The notes below the pieces were generated by a model, which made no database searches, was not told where the DNA came from, and saw only the letters and a program-made list of their open reading frames with translations. Shown piece by piece: positions 34,179 through 44,939 of a DNA stretch of 64,000 nucleotides (within the stretch, counting starts at the first letter, position 1; every line of letters begins with the position of its first letter). Both the position numbers and the translations under genes were made by a program. The DNA is from Parietaria judaica (lineage: Eukaryota > Streptophyta > Magnoliopsida > Rosales > Urticaceae). The DNA is taken from positions 12,671,001-12,735,000 of the forward strand of contig OX940869.1 in NCBI GenBank assembly GCA_954871525.1, read 5' to 3'.

Positions 34179-34597
34179 ATCTTTCCTATAGCTAAGGAGG
34201 GAAGTTACAAACTCAACGTGTTGTTATTGAATAGGTTTACGTGGGGTATACTATTATTTGAATTAGTCTAGGGGAATATTAGGATAAGTTTTATTTGAAT
34301 TATTGTTTTTCTTAGTATTTAATAAGCTGCAAGGACGTGTGTAAAAGGAAATTATTATGAAATGAAAATATAGAGTATTTACTCTTCAAATATTCTCTCA
34401 ATTCATGTGGTGGACGTGAGTTTTGAGTTCCGTGTTTGTGTTCGTGGTGGACGTACACATTCACATCTTCTCTCGGTTTTGGGTGGTGGACTCACAATCG
34501 AGACTCGCCGGAAAGATAAACGTTGTGGGCGTTTATATTTTCGGTTTTCGTTATTTTTCGACGACGAACGCGTCGTCGGTTAATTCCTGCTGCATCA
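34105..34597 (+). repeat. 3' LTR of the small LTR element
   Basis: 493 bp, same ends as the 5' LTR, preceded by the purine-rich tract near 34093-34104. Confidence 0.9.
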
Positions 34598-36169
34598 GTT
34601 TGGAAAAATGCGCCTTACTTTCAAAATCGAGTACCGAGGTTGTGGGAAAATACTTTGCCTTGAGAACTCGTGCCATCAAGCATTCGGGATGTTGGAGGAT
34701 ACGCCAAGTTAGTCGGGCTACGAGGGCACGGTTGAAATCGCCAAGATCTTTAAAACCAAGACCTCCATCCGCTTTCGGTTTTGCAATGAGCTCCCATCGT
34801 TTCCAATGGATTTTCCGCTTGTCCTCCATGCCGCCCCATTAAAACCGGGCTATAAGTCTATGAAGTTCATCAATAGTGGTGGACGGTATTCAGAAGAGGC
34901 TCATAGTATACGTCGGTATTGCTTGGATCACCGCTTTCACAAGAACCTCACGTCCTCCCGTCGAGAATAAGTTAGTTTTCCACGCCCGAAGTTTCTTATT
35001 GACTCGGTTTGTGAGGTTGCGAAAGGTTGCCATTTTTTGCCTCCCGACGTGGGTCGGGAGTCCGAGATAAGATTCAAGCCTCTCGACAACTACCATATTA
35101 AGGATGTTTGTCAAATGGCCCACCGACTCCTCACTAACATTGGTCGAGCAACACATCATCGATTTATCCATATTGACCACTTGGCCCGAACCTTTCTCAT
35201 AAGTGGATAGAAGAGAGCGAATAGCATTGCAACACACTTCATTAGCCTCGCAAAAGACTATGCTATCGTCCGCAAAAAGGAGGTGCGTGATCGAAGGGGC
35301 CTCGGGGCGGCACGCGAAACCCCGGAGAAGTCCTAGCCGTTCTTGACCGCGAATAAGAGCGGAATGACCTTCCGCACACACAAGAAATAGGTACGGCGAA
35401 AGCGGACATCCTTGCCGAAGACCCCTTCCCGGAGCGAAAGCCCCCCCAATCCTTCCATTGATGACTACGGAGAAAACCGGAGTCGTTATACAATCACGGA
35501 CTACCTCAATCACTCTTTGGCCGAAACCCATCCTTTTCAACATAGCGTCGATGAATCCCCATTCAACTCTATCGTAAGCTTTGCTCATATCAAGCTTAAG
35601 CGCCAAACTTCCCTTCTTCCTTTTCGTTTTACGCTTAAGAGAATGGAGAAGCTCATAGGCGAGGACGGCATTGTCCGTGATGAGTCTACCGGGAACAAAA
35701 GCACTTTGTTCATCGGAGATGACGGAAGAGAGCGCTCCTTTAATACGGTTGGCATTGGTAGTTGAAATAAGGCCTACATTGGAATTGGTAGACTGTAGAC
35801 AGTAGACAGTAGAATACACTTCTCCTTGGGCCCCTTTGATATAAGAACACTTATTCTTTATTACTGATTGGCCCCCCTATATAAGAACACTATTTTTTTA
35901 GAGATTTGCTTCGAAATATATTAAAAGGAAAAATTAGGGCAAAAACCTTCGTGTTGGAACATTTGCTGCACTTAAATCATTGAGTCCAAAAATTCGCGGC
36001 AATAATCTATAACTTTATGAACATTTGTGACAACAATCCTTAATGTTAAAAAATATAATTTCTGAGAATAAATGTGCGGCATTAATCCCTAACATTAAGA
36101 AAATGTGTCAATAATACGTAATGTAAAAATAAAATAAAAATAGGAAAATGGCGACATAAGTTCCCAAAG

Positions 36170-36480
36170 TCTTTAAAAACTTAACATTGAGTTTTTATTT
36201 TTTTGGTGGCGAAAGTTGCCAAACTTTTATTTTTTGTCATGTTTCCGCCCCAAACCGCATCACGTGTCACGTTTTCAAACATATTAAACATACCTTTTTA
36301 ATAATAAAAAAAAATAAACTGATTTATCAATGAAAACAATAGTATATTTAATGGGTTTAAAAACGTGACACGTGGTGCGGTTTTGGACTCAAATATAACG
36401 GAATACACAAAATAAGAGTTTGAAAACTTTCGCCACCCAAAAAAGAGAATGGAAACTTAATCTTTTATTTATGTGTTTAA
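36170..36480. mobile_element. MITE-like inverted-repeat element
   Basis: Inverted arms are visible: 'ggtggcgaaagtt' (36211-36223) against 'aactttcgccaccc' (36425-36440), and 'ccgcatcacgtgtcacgtttt' against 'aaacgtgacacgtggtgcgg'. The outer limits and TSD were not fixed. There is no coding content. It lies in the right part of the exon-2 insertion. Confidence 0.6.
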
Positions 36481-36622
36481 CGTGATTGATCAACAAAAAA
36501 ATTGCACTTTGTGATAGGTTCAACAAATATATAACATTAATTTTTTTATGTTTTTTTTTTTTTTTGAAAAAAGCCTTATTTTAACTTTTCGCCCAAGGCC
36601 CCGGAAAACGTTGTGCCGGCCT

Positions 36623-36762
36623 TAAGGAACGAGCCAAAGAAGGCTCTCAAATATTTTGTCAATTGGATTAGTCTTAATGTCCAATTCTAGGGAAAGATTT
36701 CTCAGTTGTTGCATTGGAGAAATAATCTGATTTCTTCTCTGCTCCGAAATATAAATCAATAG
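36623..36762 (-). pseudogene. Exon 2 remnant, 5' part
   Basis: On the minus strand the acceptor TTTTTACAG then CTATTGATTTATA opens an exon that matches 46890-47013 of the paralogue. It runs to the target site TAAGGAACGA, beyond which the sequence continues at 31079. Confidence 0.75.
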
Positions 36763-36985
36763 CTGTAAAAAGAGAAATAAACGAGTAGAAAAATCAGGAA
36801 TTATACTCAGAGAAGACTCGTATTTAAATTTTTTTGCTAGAAATCGTATATGCGTGATTATATTTAAAGTTTAGTGAAATTTTGAAAGGTTAATTTAAAA
36901 TTTTATATGTATAATAAAGTGTGAAATTGTATAATAATTTTACTTTTTTTAGGTGGGGAAGCTTTGAGTTTGAGCATTCTTTTTC

Positions 36986-37168
36986 GGGTAAAATGCGGCT
37001 AAAGTACCTAAAGTTTACATTTTTTGCAATTATGTACCTAAAGTTTTTTTGTGTGGCTAATGTAGCTATTGTTTGTTCTGTTAAGCATTTACGATTCTTC
37101 CGTCTAGTTTTTTAAGATCGTCGTTATTAGCGCCACGTAACCCAGCCATGTCATTTAAAATGAAATTG
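36986..37168 (+). repeat. Left TIR of the Mutator-like element
   Basis: About 183 bp, GGGTAAAATGCGGCTAAAGT to 'catgtcatttaaaatg', inverted with respect to 39365-39544. A truncated second copy of its first 90 bp or so follows in direct orientation at 37178-37268. Confidence 0.88.
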
Positions 37169-37495
37169 ATTTTTTTTGGGTAAAATGCGGCTAAAGTACC
37201 CAAAGTTTAAATTTTTTGCGATTATGTACCTAATGCTTTTTTTGGTGGCTAATGTAGCTATTGTTTATTTAATGGTCTGGTTATGCAATTAATAAATCAT
37301 ATTTTTTAGGAATTAAAGTGTGTAATTAAAGTTTTGTAATAGCCAGTGAGGAATTAAAGTGATTAGAAGATTTATTTCCATACAACAATTTTATCATGCA
37401 GTAGCATTGAGAGTAAACAATGTCGTTTTAAATAGCCAAATTACTGGGCATTTATATGGCTTAGATTAACAAGCCACTGCATCATATAAATGTGT

Positions 37496-39190
37496 TCAAA
37501 AGTATATTTGTGACAAATGCATATATCGTAAGTTGCAAAATTGGGCAAATAACAAGTTCCAAAACAAGGCAAAATACGATAGAAAAATACTAACGCCCAA
37601 CGATGTGTTAGAGAACTTCGTGTTGCTCGTCATCTCATTGAATTGAGTAAACGTCATTTTGGGGCACATACGAAACTCATTCGCAAAATGCTTAGCAAGC
37701 CAAGGAGCATCGATCAATGTGCTATTTAAGACTTGTGGGCAATCATGCTCATCTAGGAGAGTATTAATCCTAAAAGTCACGCCGTCTCGCGAATCGACGT
37801 GAGCATAACATTTCCATCTGCATCCTTTGTCGGCGCAAATAACTTGGAACTTTTCTCTGTGGGTTGTCGTCACCTTGAAATCCCGGTCCTTGGCAATGAA
37901 TATTTCCTTCAAAACGGTTTAGCTCTTGCTTATTTATAAACTCTATATCAACTTCTATATTGGACTCTTCCCAATTAATCCCTTCTCTCATCTTAAATTG
38001 GCACCTCTTCCTAACTTTTACTTCTCCATCCGAATCTACCTCTAAATTTTCCAATGTGTTATCGGAGAGATCATCTTCTTCCAATTCTTCATCGTTCTCT
38101 AATTCACTAACCACCCTAGACCACCATTTGGCGAAACCATGATTAACGAGCACCTCTTCCTCGGGCACTTCTTCACCATTGGGCTCTTCACCATCGTCTT
38201 CAAAAGAATAATCAGGCTCGTCTTCATCTTCATAATAATTACCATCCTCGTCTTGATTATCCTCTGAGGAGGGACGGCCGAGAATAACTTCGACGACGTA
38301 AAAGTGACAGTCCTTGTAACCTCTTGTCTCCATATCTTTAATCATCATTCGTGTGTGCATGTCGGTTCTAAATTTCATGCCTTCATCAAATTCAAATCCA
38401 AAAGGCACGAACAAAAACCCGGGATTTTCTTCTTTGCCGAGCAAGTCCACTAGCCGTCGAAGTTCCCCTATGCTAAACTTATCAGTGTCGCAATAATCGA
38501 AACAAGCCACTTCGCCGCCCACATATGCTCTCCTTCCATTGCTAACAATCCATTCTCCACTGTGATGAACACTAGCTGTGAAAGACGTCAATTGCATATC
38601 TGGAAAATTGTCAACAACCAACAAAAAATAGTAAGTCAAAAAACTGTAATAAAATATGTGCATAATACAAAAAGCTGGAACATTGATTTAATATCTATAG
38701 TACACCATGTGCATGATATTGTATACAAATATTGCATAAAAAATAACAATATACTAAGTCAACATGAATCAGACAAAAACATGGAAAAGAGGACCAGGTG
38801 AACTCAAAGAAAGCAACAAAGACACTGACTGGGTCCATTTTTTGCCTTTATGACAATATTAAACACAATATTCAGTAGCTCAACCACCACAAAAATCCAA
38901 ACAAGGAATATACATAAAGCTTCTATAATATTCTACCAAGACAGCATCGAAGAAAACCCAAACCAGTCAAATAAAATCCAACTAACCCAGAAAACCTATA
39001 AACCAAATCATACGAAAATGAAACCGAATCTCAGAGCCAGAGAAAGTGTCGATTTTTATCCTAAAATAGTAAGAGATTCGCACTTACCATATTCTGGCAA
39101 AAGGGGGTGGATCTTTGGGTCTCTCCAAGGTAGAGGAGGAGGAGGATGAGGAGGAGGCTCGTTGCCACCATGGGACTCCATTGCAGCCAT
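37496..39190 (-). pseudogene. Truncated Mutator-like transposase (N terminus and DNA-binding domain)
   Basis: The model is exon 1 at 39190-39088 (MAAMESHGGNEPPPHPPPP, Pro-rich) with donor GGTAAG, and exon 2 from 38599 with acceptor TTTTCCAG. Exon 2 begins with a MULE-type N-terminal domain (HHSGEWIVSNGRRAYVGG, FSIGELRRLVDLLG), then a long acidic stretch (DEDGNYYEDEDEPDY), then the Mutator DNA-binding domain (KDRDFKVTTTHREKF, CADKGCRWKCYAHVDSRDG, LLDEHDC). A frameshift lies near 37890-37912. After MCPKMTFTQF homology ends, so the DDE catalytic domain and C-terminal zinc finger have been deleted. The protein could bind TIRs at most; it cannot catalyse transposition. Confidence 0.8.
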
Positions 39191-39364
39191 TAGTTTAAGC
39201 ATGAAAAGCTTCGATTCAGCTAATCTTCGTCTCTATTAGCAACTCTGTGAAATTATGAAGTTAGGGCTTGTGGGTTAGATGCTTCGACGTTCAACATTGT
39301 GACTTTCTTTATTAATTTGTTTAATTATTATAATTCGACCTAAAATATGTAAAAACAAAAATTA

Positions 39365-39544
39365 ATTTCATTTTAAATGACATGGCTGGGTTACGTGGCG
39401 CTAATAACGACGATCTTAAAAAATAGACGGAAGAATCGTAAATGCTTAACAGAACAAACAATAGCTACATTAGCCACAAAAAAAAACATTAGGTACATAA
39501 TCGCAAAAAATGTAAACTTTAGGTACTTTAGCCGCATTTTACCC
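39365..39544 (-). repeat. Right TIR of the Mutator-like element
   Basis: Inverted copy of 36986-37168, ending GCCGCATTTTACCC at 39544, followed by the TSD TTCTTTTTC. Confidence 0.88.
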
Positions 39545-39671
39545 TTCTTTTTCAAAAAAAACAAAAAAAAACAAAATTCGGTTTTGTTATAAAACCGCTA
39601 TAGCTCCACATGTTGTAATAATGAAAAAAGGGAAACCAAATTACATTTGAGAGGGAAGGAAGAAACGTAAC

Positions 39672-41135
39672 CTATCAGATTGAAAAAGAAGCGAAATCTT
39701 TTTGCTATGTCCGATGGAGCTGAGGAAATCCCTCCAACTCTCTTGCTTATTGGCAGTAAAGGTTCCGATAACTTGGATCTTGGCTACGAGTTCAGTTTAT
39801 GCGTTACACTTGGGAAAAGCGTTTAACATTCGTCCCTTGTATGCAAAGTATGCCAGATTCAGAGCCTTGATAATGAGCCTCTGCAAGAACAGGCAGTTGG
39901 GCTCGAACTTTGGAGCCTGATTCAAAGTACGCCAGATTCAGCGTCTTGTATGCAAAGTACGCCAGATTCAGCGTCTCCAAGAACTCGAACTTTGGAGCCC
40001 AAACGCCCGCCGACACCGCCATGTGACCTATCATACTAATCTCCCTCACGTTCAGACACTTCGTGAGGTCAATTATGCACTCGCTGTGTATGTTCATGAA
40101 ACTTCGATCTCCGACGTAGGCAAATCGACGAAGGCTTCTGGTGTCCAAATTTACAGACACCAGCTGCTTGCAGTATTTCAATTCAACGGCCTTGAGCACC
40201 TCGCTGCGCAACACGGGGCTCATAAAACAAAAGCACTGTATCAGCGAGAGACTCTCGAGCAAAGCCAGGGAAACGACATTGCTCATTAACCAGCTATCAT
40301 CCACATCCACACAACACAATTTAAGGGCTTTGAGAGACCGCCACAAGGCGAAGTTGACTATGTCGTTGCGGTGAAACTCCGGTTCATTGATGTGTCTGCT
40401 GAAGGAGAAGGACTCGAGAGACTCCGAGGTGATTTCCTGAATTTGAATCTTCTCGACTTCCGAGATCTGGGAAATATTCAGGGTCTTGAGGTTAGGGCAC
40501 GAGATATTGATGGTGGTAGATGTGGCCGTAGAGTTGGTGAGAGTCACCTCGTCCATGAGACGAATCTCGATCGTCGAATCTTGTTTCTTGACGGGAAAAC
40601 CACCCAAGCTCAGCTTCTTAATCGACGTGGATTCGAAGACGGGGTAGGGAAAAATGAGCTTGCCAGTATTGTAGGAAAACTCATCCTCATATAGAGTGTC
40701 ATTGTAATCATATTCCTCGTCATTGTCATCATATTCCTCATCATTGTCATCATATTCTTCACAGTCAAATGGGCCTTTGGTGATGATCATTTCTCTTACT
40801 TTGTTCCGAAGCGCGTACTTCACAACCTCAAACATATGCACGGTGGGCGGAGCCACGAGACTTAGCCTCTCTAAATCACTGGTCAGGACGCGCCACTCGA
40901 GAGACGCCGTCACATGATTCACAAACGGAGAGGCCTTTTCGTGGGACATCAGGACGGTACCCGTACTTTCTACTTCCGACGAACTTGGACTAGTCGAAAT
41001 CGATGAACGAGAAAGACCGGCAGAGAGAGAATTTGCCGGGACAATGCCGACATTCGTGCGGTGTCCTTCGGGGGGGAGGAACAACATTATTTGATGGACA
41101 ATTTGTTCCAGCAGGCTCGAAAACCGGTCAGTCAT
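39672..41135 (-). pseudogene. Exon 1 of the 11-kb F-box pseudogene
   Basis: A long frame from MTDRFSSLLEQIVHQIM resembles MTDRLSSLPEPIVHQIM of the paralogue. The frame slips after FLPPEG because of an extra C, and a 2-bp deletion follows nearby. It is back in register by DLERLSLVAPPTVHMFEVV. The LRR part is recognisable (LKTLNISQISEVEKIQI, LKALKLCCVDVDDSW, CLNVREISMIGHM). The 3' part has lost the LRR segment present in the paralogue and carries tandem copies of 'caaagtacgccagattcagcg' near 39843-39975. An acidic insertion (EEYDDNDEEYDDND) is coded by an 18-bp repeat at about 40700-40763. The donor is GTTACG at 39671. Confidence 0.85.
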
Positions 41136-41184
41136 GGTTGCTATCTGAAGAAGATACACGGATTCGCAGAAAGAAAACCAAACC

Positions 41185-41194
41185 ATTTTATATA
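41185..41194 (-). promoter_or_regulatory. TATA-like box of the F-box pseudogene
   Basis: TATATAAAAT on the minus strand, about 50-60 bp upstream of the ATG at 41135. The equivalent TATATAAA of the paralogue lies at 54151-54160, beyond the Copia insertion. Confidence 0.5.
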
Positions 41195-41286
41195 ATTATA
41201 AAAAACTGTTCACTATTTATGTTATATATATATATATATGCATTTTATGGATCAATGAGAAACGTAACTTGAAAACACAAACAACA

Positions 41287-41298
41287 TGGTATCAGAGC
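41287..41298 (+). other. Primer-binding site of the Copia remnant
   Basis: TGGTATCAGAGC preceded by '...acaaca', as expected for the end of an LTR, although the LTR itself is not recognisable upstream. Confidence 0.75.
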
Positions 41299-42318
41299 TC
41301 GGGCTCGGGTTGAGAGCTTACCGGAGCGGGCCGTGTTGCTGGTGACTTGTCGAAGTTCAGATCATGCGCGGAGAACTCGGCTAGGGTGACGGCTGCTCGG
41401 AGTTAGGATTTGACCAAAGGGAGTCCGGGAACTCGGAGAGGGTAGCTTCTGGGAAGCTTGGAGATCGAGAGAAGGGAATCGATCGAAGGCAGAGCTGGAG
41501 AATCACAGTTCTGGGTCGGAATCACGATTGCGATTCGGAAAGGGCTTGCTCAGAGATATGACGGCCGGATTTGACATCGCGATCGCGTTGCTGGCGTTGG
41601 GCTCGGGTTTCGGGGTTCTCTTTGTCGATAGTCTCCTCTGGTTGGAGTCGCTATTGGAGATCCGCGACTAAGGGACTCGCGTGGAGGAGAGAAGCATCAC
41701 CAAAGAGGAGCGACGCGTCGGACCTAGAAGAAAATGAGTTATTTTCTACACGTGCCTGCGTAAAAAAAAAAAAAGGCACCTGCGCTCAGAAAGGAAAACT
41801 TCTTTTGAAGTCATTTTTCTGTTCCCTTTTTTCTTTTGTTGAACTTTGATCGGGTCCGGGGAGCCATAAGCTAGGATCCGGCAATAAGTTCAAAGAAAAG
41901 CAGGATGTCTAAGACCGATTTAAAATGTACAACAGAGACAGAACTTGGAGAATTGGACCGAATAGTTACTTGGATTGGTCCCTCATAGTAGACAAAGCTT
42001 TAGAGGTGAGGAACCTCGAGAGCTTCATTACAGGGGTAGAAGAAAAACCCGATGAAAATGATCCAAATAGGAAGGAAAGGAAGGCCACTCACAGCGCGAT
42101 ATATGCGTGGCTACTTAGTTCCATGATTCAGGAGATTTCCAGTGAAATTCAGACATTCCCAACTGTTAGAGATGTCTAAGAAAAGTTGAGACGGTCCTGT
42201 GCAGGCATCGAGAACAAGATGAGAGTATTCAATATCTAACAAGACTTCGGGCTAGTGGTACATGGAGACAAATCAATCGAGGAGTATGCGAAAGAGCTGA
42301 AAAGGTTGTGGACTCAAT

Positions 42319-44939
42319 AGGCCTGCAACCGATCGTTAACCTGTTATTTTTTCACTATTTGGTATCCTTAACCTTATTCCGGTTAGTCATGTTTTAATAA
42401 CCTTAACCTGTTTTTAAAAACCGGTTAACCTAATTTCTGGTTATCAAAATATGATTAACCTGTTTAATAACCTTAACCTGTTTTTTTAATATAACATTCA
42501 ACACATTTTATCGCAATAATAAAACATATCGGTCCAAAATAAATCGCAAATAAAACAACTCAGTCCAAAAAGAAGCATACATAAATCCAAAAAGTGCAAC
42601 AATTATAAATAGCCCTACTTAATTTAATCCTAAAAATATTTAAATTAAAAAATTAATATTAAAACAAGTTACAAAAATAACCTATTTTGAAAAATAAATA
42701 ACATATAACATTATCATGTTTGAAACCAGATACGATTAACCTTTGTAACACCCCATATATATATACATATATATATTCTACCAAAAAAATGGGCCATACA
42801 GATCAAAAACCCTTTTTCTCTCCCACTCTCTTTCGAACTCCCTCTTTCTATCGTCTCTTTATTTCTCTCTGATCAAATCTTCAAGGCACAATATCTTTTC
42901 TCTAGAGCTTCGATTGGTGAATGGTTGGTATCGTCGGAAAGCTTGTGACGAGACGAGAACGATGATAGGCGTTTGTCAGCCGGAAGTTACGAGCATTGGC
43001 TGGAAAATCTGTCGGAAGCTTCGGTTGTGACGGTTGATATCCGTGGAGTTTGGGTGATCGTTTGGAGAAATGAGCTTCAGATTCATACTCTGGAGTTTCG
43101 ATAGGTGGTAATGGAAGTCTCCGTAGTCACCGCCGAGCCATCTTCGGCGCCGTCACTCACCGTCACCGGCGACCGTTGTCGACCTACGATCCCTAAATTT
43201 ATTTGGAGGTTTTGAAGCCCTCGTCGAAGAGATCGAAAGCCCTCAATCGGATTCGTCATCCGACTTCTGTTAAGCCTTCGATTTCGTTGCCCTAGCTTTG
43301 AAATTTCCATGCTTAAATTAGATTGGTTCTAGGCCTTGATTGATGAAATTGACTTTGCCATTGATCTTTGAGTAGTCGGATTAGGCTAGGGAAAGTATTA
43401 AATCGCCGAATTGATGGCATTTTTTCTATCTCGTTTTGCGTGCCCGACAAAGATTTCGTTTGGGTAGAATGTCAACTTATCATTATTCCAATTAGCGATT
43501 TAAACTCCACTCTTAGTGATATTTGACATGTGGATGATATCGGTATCATGGTTGACGCAGATTGTCACTCCGTGCTTGCCTCGAAGATCGTGCATCTCGT
43601 ATCATCAGCTTCGGACATAATATCGGATCCTGAAATCCCCAATCATCGAGCTTAAGGCCAAGACGAACCCGGTTCTTCGACCAGTTAGTCGATCAAATCA
43701 AACTTCCACAAATTGAGGTACGGGCTATTACCTTTTCTCGCAATTTAAAATGAATGTAGAAACCAACGCTTAAATGAAGAATGAACTAGATTGGTTAATA
43801 TTGGATTTAATAAAATGATTCCTTAATGAATAAAATTAATGTTGTGATTTGTCGTCGCTTGATAGCGAAGCTGGAAACCAGGTACGGTTGTTATATTTGT
43901 GTTTATGGTTACGTCATGATGACGTATAATGATATGGTACCCGCTTCTGGCAGATGATGAGTATTATGATATGGTACCCGCTTCGGGCGGATGATGTGAT
44001 TGGAGCTGGCTACTGCCCAATAGGCCAGATATGGTTATGGATATGGATATGATTGGTGACTCAAAAGTCAACATTTTGGCCCATGGCAAACTGGCCGTCT
44101 TCAGGTGGATATTAGGATCCCGAGTCGAGGGCGAGTTACGGTTAGGGACTTCTAGTCCACCTATGCTCGTTGCCTTGAGGACTATATGAGATATAGTGGA
44201 GTAAAGGCGCAAGCTGACTCGGCATGGTCCACCGAAATGATTTGAATTTTGTGGAGTATATTTATTTATTTATTTTATTGTTGAAAGTGTTAAATGATGA
44301 GAATGATGATTAAATGATTTACGTTGACATTTAGTTTATTTAATTGAAATTTGACTAGTAACGATTCGTTAAAGAGAATTGGTAATAGTTTTTATACTGA
44401 GCATGTGGTGCTCGCGCCTTCCATATACAGTTTTTTCCCTTCTCAGTTACAGGTGTTTTTCTGTGTCAGACTCCGGACGAGGAGTAGACCGGCTTGGGAG
44501 GTTGAAGTGTTTATTCTATTTACCCATATTTTTAGAGTTCGTCGAGGTGAATTATATATTTATATTGATCTTTCTATTTCGAATTGTAATGAATTAAATG
44601 AAGGATATATGTGATGGTGGTATTTTGCATTTCACATTTTTATGGTGTTGTATAAACTGTGGGTTTTGGTTGTTTGTTTTGTCATTTTAAGCCCCATGGG
44701 CAGGAACTACGTTTCTAATCACGTGGACATTGAATAGTCCAAGTTTATTGTTTACAAAGTGACGTTTAATTGACCGGTCAAAGTTTGAAAAGTCTTTATT
44801 TTGTCTTATTCCACTAACATCCATTTAGGGGCGTTACAACCTTAACATGTTTACAAAAGAATTCAGTTATGGTTATTTAAACTGGATAATTTTCGGTTAC
44901 GGTTTTAAAATTCAATTACCGATTTTTCTGCACACCCCT
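42319..44939. mobile_element. hAT-type element (about 521 bp) split by a solo LTR
   Basis: The flank ACTCAATA is repeated perfectly (42311-42318 and 44940-44947), an 8-bp hAT-type TSD inside the Copia gag. The left end is GGCCTGCAACCGAT. The right end is ATCGG-like sequence, then TGCACACCCCT, giving AGGGGTGTGCA on the other strand, a common hAT end. The arms contain many 'ttaacctg' / 'ggttaac' subterminal repeats. There is no transposase. It is split by the solo LTR at 42744-44838. Confidence 0.8.
42744..44838 (+). mobile_element. Solo LTR (2095 bp) of the Tekay-like family, with 5-bp TSD
   Basis: It begins TGTAACACCCC and ends GGGGCGTTACA with TSD ACCTT (42739-42743 and 44839-44843). It is similar along its length to the LTRs at 13019-15101 and 18924-21018 (shared blocks include 'cgagtcga(g/c)', 'gagttacggttagggacttc', 'gactccggacgagga' and 'atccatttagggg'), but clearly diverged. 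It has two rather than three copies of the 'tatggtacccgctt' unit (43933-43990). No internal region follows. Confidence 0.9.

Larger units (their letters stand above)
32630..34597 (+). mobile_element. Small non-autonomous LTR element (1968 bp) with an Asp/Glu/Tyr-repeat ORF
   Basis: Two 493-bp LTRs (32630-33122 and 34105-34597) begin TGATGCAGCA and end with the inverted TGCTGCATCA form (one copy has a C). They differ at about five bases. A PBS (33126-33137) and a purine-rich tract before 34105 are in place. The sequence just before the 3' LTR ('gaggacgaattttct', 'gggagaatgatgcag') is typical of plant Ty3/Gypsy ends. There is no gag, protease, RT or integrase; instead the 980-bp interior holds one long frame for an acidic Tyr-rich repeat protein. 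The immediate flanks (GAAAG and GTTTG) are not a clean TSD. It sits antisense inside the LINE. Confidence 0.88.
31236..35771 (-). mobile_element. 5'-truncated L1-type LINE, itself split by an LTR element
   Basis: On the minus strand the element starts near 35771 inside the RT domain and ends in a poly(A) tail (run of T at 31236-31245). RT motifs include [49 protein letters not shown] and [10 protein letters not shown]. Downstream come the zinc-binding domain (CKFCGALPEDGLHAIWGC) and RNase H (LTLNVDAAW, ESDCLRAI, WIPGHCNAVANFLAK). That order is typical of plant L1 elements with RNase H. The endonuclease and ORF1 are absent, the usual 5' truncation. An LTR element (32630-34597) lies between the RT and the zinc-binding part. 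An in-frame stop near 32336 and lesions near 34830-34890 add to decay. Confidence 0.85.
31090..36622. mobile_element. TIR-like element in exon 2, carrying a LINE and more
   Basis: The insertion begins CAGGCCCGGCC and ends GTGCCGGCCT, a short imperfect inverted repeat, and is flanked by TAAGGAACGA on both sides (31080-31089 and 36623-36632). Both ends contain 'gggccc'-rich stretches ('gggccatttgggcc', 'gaaggcccc' at the left; 'gcccaaggccccgg', 'ttggccccccta' at the right). This resembles known plant hAT-like repeats, but the 8-10 bp duplication also allows a Mutator-type origin. Its own sequence appears to be 31090-31235 and about 35772-36622; the rest is a nested LINE. Confidence 0.6.
36986..39544. 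mobile_element. Mutator-like element (2559 bp) with long TIRs and perfect 9-bp TSD
   Basis: The ends are GGGTAAAATGCGGC and GCCGCATTTTACCC, with inverted similarity of about 180 bp (36986-37168 against about 39365-39544). The flank TTCTTTTTC is perfectly repeated at 36977-36985 and 39545-39553. Inside is a minus-strand gene with a Mutator transposase N terminus and DNA-binding domain but without the catalytic domain. A second partial copy of the TIR start lies just inside the left end (37178-37268). The element sits in intron 1 of the F-box pseudogene. Confidence 0.92.
30328..41135 (-). pseudogene. F-box/FBD-LRR pseudogene spread over 11 kb by nested insertions
   Basis: Alignment by eye to the paralogue at 46008-48515 shows one three-exon gene. 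Exon 1 is 41135-39672, exon 2 is 36762-36623 plus 31079-31028, and exon 3 starts at 30508. Intron 1 holds a Mutator-like element (36986-39544). Exon 2 is split by a 5.5-kb insertion (31090-36622) with a duplicated TAAGGAACGA. Exon 1 has a +1 in the F-box (a run of C near 41075), a nearby 2-bp deletion, and a garbled C-terminal part with tandem duplications. The ATG at 41135 (MTDRFSSL) corresponds to the paralogue's start. No full-length product is possible. An F-box protein of this family would be an SCF ligase receptor. Confidence 0.85.

Noticed and set aside
32630..34597. Clean TSD for the small LTR element (GAAAG against GTTTG)
   Set aside because: Only the outer bases agree. I do not claim a TSD; small changes at the LINE flank or recombination between copies could explain it.
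41216..41286. A short LTR before the PBS at 41287
   Set aside because: A TGTT start near 41219 and an ACA end fit loosely, but 70 bp is too short for a Copia LTR and no second copy is found; treated as a truncated remnant.
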